A stretch of DNA of 6,056 nucleotides, from NCBI GenBank assembly GCA_030038035.1, contig JASHPP010000394.1, forward strand, positions 1 through 6,056, given 5' to 3'. The position numbers and the translations under genes are program-made. Under the pieces are notes generated by a model. The model ran no database searches and had not been told where the DNA came from. It was given only the letters and a program-made list of their open reading frames with translations. The DNA comes from Trebonia sp. GTDB lineage: Bacteria; Actinomycetota; Actinomycetes; Streptosporangiales; Streptosporangiaceae. Below are positions 4,613 through 6,056 of the stretch, piece by piece (within the stretch, counting starts at the first letter, position 1; the number at the start of each line of letters is the position of its first letter).

Positions 4613-5611
4613 GTGAGCATCGGCGGGTCGCTGTCCGAGGCACGGCACAGGGAAGGGCTGACCGTGGCTGATGTCAGCGCGCGCACTCGCATCAGGGAGG
4701 GCCTGATCCGCGCCATCGAGCAGGATGAGTTCGGCAGCTGCGGTGGCGACTTCTACGCGCGCGGCCACATCCGCGCGATCGCCGCGGCCGTGGGCACGGA
4801 TCCGCGGCCGCTGATCAGCGAGTACGACACCGCGCACCTGCCCGGCGGCCCGGCCGCGGGCCTGCCCGCGAGCCAACAACCCGCGAGCCCGGCCACGCGG
4901 GAGGACCTGCGCTGGGAGCCGCCGCGCCGCCCGCGGCGCCGGCGTGGCGGGTGGCTGGTCCCGATCGCGATGCTCGTCTGCCTCGCCCTGATCGGATACG
5001 TCGCGATCCGGCTCACTTCCGGACCCGGGGGCGGTTCCCAGCCGTCCGCCGCGGCTCCCAGCCGGACGGCGGCACGGACTCCCGTCGCATCGGGCAGCCC
5101 GCGATCGAACCCGCGCTTCGGGACGGCATCCAAACCGGCCAGTCCCGCCCGGACGGCGGTGCCGCTGATCAAGATCACGCCGGTCAGCGCCGTGGCGTTC
5201 GGCCCAAGCGGCACATCCGATGGCGACAACCCGCAGACCGCCTCGCTGGCGCTGTCGGGCGATCCGGCCACGCCGTGGCACACCGACTGGTACGCGACCG
5301 CGCGGTTCGGCAACGTGCAGGCAGGCACGGGCCTGCTGCTCGACCTGGGCCGGACCGTGCGGGCCGCGAGCGTGTCCATCCAGCTGGGCAGCACGCCAGG
5401 CGCCGACCTCCAGCTGCGCGCCGGGACAGCCGTCGCGGACCTGCACGTGGTGGCGAGCGCGGCGAACGCCGGAGGCGCGCTCCGGCTGCCGCTGGCCTCG
5501 CACCCCTACATCCGGTACGTCCTCATCTGGTTCACGCTGCTGCCACCGGACGCGGCTGGCACCTACCAGGCGGACGTCTCCAGCGTGACCGTGACGGGAT
5601 CCGCCGCCTAG
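4613..5611 (+). CDS. RodZ-like membrane HTH protein with discoidin-like extracytoplasmic domain
   Basis: This 332-residue single-pass membrane protein begins with an N-terminal HTH domain of the RodZ/HTH_25 type at about 3-72 (SIGGSLSEARHREGLTVADV, then TRIREGLIRAIEQDEF, then CGGDFYARGHIRAIAAAVG). The YARGHIR segment and the following ISEYD are characteristic. An Arg-rich stop-transfer-like stretch (RRPRRRRGG, 105-113) precedes the membrane helix at about 114-134. A Ser/Pro/Ala-rich linker (138-182) leads to a C-terminal beta domain (190-330), with SDGDNPQTASLALSGDPATPWHTDWY and GTGLLLDLGRTV resembling discoidin/galactose-binding-like domains such as the extracellular domains of some actinobacterial MviN-type proteins. 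RodZ normally links the cytoskeleton to the wall-synthesis machinery, but actinobacterial versions are poorly characterised. GTG at 4613 was chosen because the domain starts there; the ATG two bases earlier reads straight into TGA, and the upstream in-frame extension is low-complexity. Confidence 0.85.
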   Translation: MSIGGSLSEARHREGLTVADVSARTRIREGLIRAIEQDEFGSCGGDFYARGHIRAIAAAVGTDPRPLISEYDTAHLPGGPAAGLPASQQPASPATREDLRWEPPRRPRRRRGGWLVPIAMLVCLALIGYVAIRLTSGPGGGSQPSAAAPSRTAARTPVASGSPRSNPRFGTASKPASPARTAVPLIKITPVSAVAFGPSGTSDGDNPQTASLALSGDPATPWHTDWYATARFGNVQAGTGLLLDLGRTVRAASVSIQLGSTPGADLQLRAGTAVADLHVVASAANAGGALRLPLASHPYIRYVLIWFTLLPPDAAGTYQADVSSVTVTGSAA

Positions 5612-5640
5612 GCGTGATCGGCAACGGACGCGTGCGGGCG

Positions 5641-6056
5641 CTAGCCAGCCGAGCGGATGGCGGGGAACAGATCGATCCCGTGATCTGCCGCGTGCGCGAC
5701 GAGCAGCCGGCTGACGAGTTCTGTTAGCGCGTCGCGGTCAGCTGACGGCAAGCGCTCAAGCAGCAGCGACATATCTGCCGCGAAGCGGGCCGCGCCGTCG
5801 GCCGCGAGCGACCGGCCGTGGTCGGTGAGCCTGACCAGCACTGCCCGCCGGTCCGTCGTCGACGGAACGCGCTCGACAAGGCCGCGGCGCTCCGCGCGAT
5901 CGACCAGCCCGGTGACGCTTGACTTGTCCAGCTCCAGGAGCCTCGCCAGCTCGTTCATCGTCGGCGTGCGGTCCCGCAGCACGCCGAGCAGGCGCATCTG
6001 GATGATCGACAGGTCCCGCTCCCCTGCCCTGCGCTCGAGCATGCCCTGGATCAGGA
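5641..6056 (-). CDS. MarR-family transcriptional regulator, 5' end outside the window
   Basis: This is a winged-helix dimeric regulator. The visible 137 residues begin LIQGMLERRAGERDLSIIQM, so the frame is open through the window edge and the ATG at 6042 is internal; only a short N-terminal helix should be missing from the usual 145-150 residues. The order is typical: LLGVLRDRTPTMNELARLLE, the recognition helix DKSSVTGLVDRAERRGLVER, the wing with STTDRRAVLVRLTDHG (the conserved DRR), then the C-terminal dimerisation helices. Such proteins usually repress neighbouring efflux or catabolic genes in response to small aromatic ligands; the likely target lies beyond the right edge. It converges on the RodZ-like gene with a 29-base gap that shows no clear terminator. 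Confidence 0.9.
   Translation of the reverse strand, partial: LIQGMLERRAGERDLSIIQMRLLGVLRDRTPTMNELARLLELDKSSVTGLVDRAERRGLVERVPSTTDRRAVLVRLTDHGRSLAADGAARFAADMSLLLERLPSADRDALTELVSRLLVAHAADHGIDLFPAIRSAG

Noticed and set aside
3031..4671. 546-residue plus-strand open frame
   Set aside because: It runs antisense across both the nucleotidyltransferase and the recombinase-like gene, is low-complexity Arg/Gly/Ala, and shows no motifs.
4529..5503. 324-residue minus-strand open frame
   Set aside because: Antisense to the RodZ-like gene; Arg/Gly-rich with no domain.
5612..5640. bidirectional terminator between the convergent genes
   Set aside because: No stem-loop of useful length and no T-tract in the 29 bases.
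1..6056. complete mobile element, CRISPR array or defence island
   Set aside because: No terminal inverted repeats, transposase, spaced repeat array, tRNA or paired attachment site is visible; the only mobility-related gene lacks catalytic residues.

Overview
The window is GC-rich throughout. Its coding regions have the Ala/Arg/Gly-rich, G/C-ending-codon look of a high-GC actinobacterium. A SigE-type ECF sigma factor paired with a single-pass membrane protein, a RodZ-like helix-turn-helix protein with a discoidin-like tail, and an apparently leaderless promoter all fit a Streptosporangiales or Streptomyces-like host. That placement is inference; no rRNA or other marker gene is present.

Layout. 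Minus strand, reading right to left from the central divergent region: a tyrosine-recombinase-like protein lacking the visible catalytic residues (3544-4392), a nucleotidyltransferase of the minimal/aminoglycoside type (2544-3404), a SnoaL/NTF2-fold small protein (2089-2481), an ECF sigma factor (1454-1990), and a membrane-anchored protein with seven Asp-box repeats predicted to form a propeller (84-1457). The sigma and propeller genes overlap by ATGA. At the left edge a strong Shine-Dalgarno suggests another minus-strand gene that leaves the window. Plus strand: a RodZ-like HTH/TM/discoidin-like protein (4613-5611), transcribed away from the recombinase-like gene across a 220-bp region rich in short direct repeats. 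At the right edge a MarR-family regulator (5641-6056, minus strand, 5' end outside the window) converges on it with a 29-bp gap.

How the genes may work together. The clearest functional unit is sigma factor plus membrane propeller protein, a probable transmembrane signalling pair in which the propeller is the extracytoplasmic part and the short Arg-rich N-terminus faces the sigma factor. The SnoaL-like gene lies directly upstream on the same strand. This is notable because some ECF groups carry a SnoaL-like domain fused to the sigma factor, but co-function here is only a hypothesis. The recombinase-like gene has a textbook TTGCCA-17-TATTCT promoter placed so that the start codon would be the first transcribed base. 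No CRISPR array, tRNA, rRNA or complete mobile element was seen. No gene-free stretch exceeds 300 bases; the longest is the 220-bp divergent region. The rest is ordinary actinobacterial accessory or regulatory content. I do not see a complete undescribed multi-gene defence or biosynthetic system.
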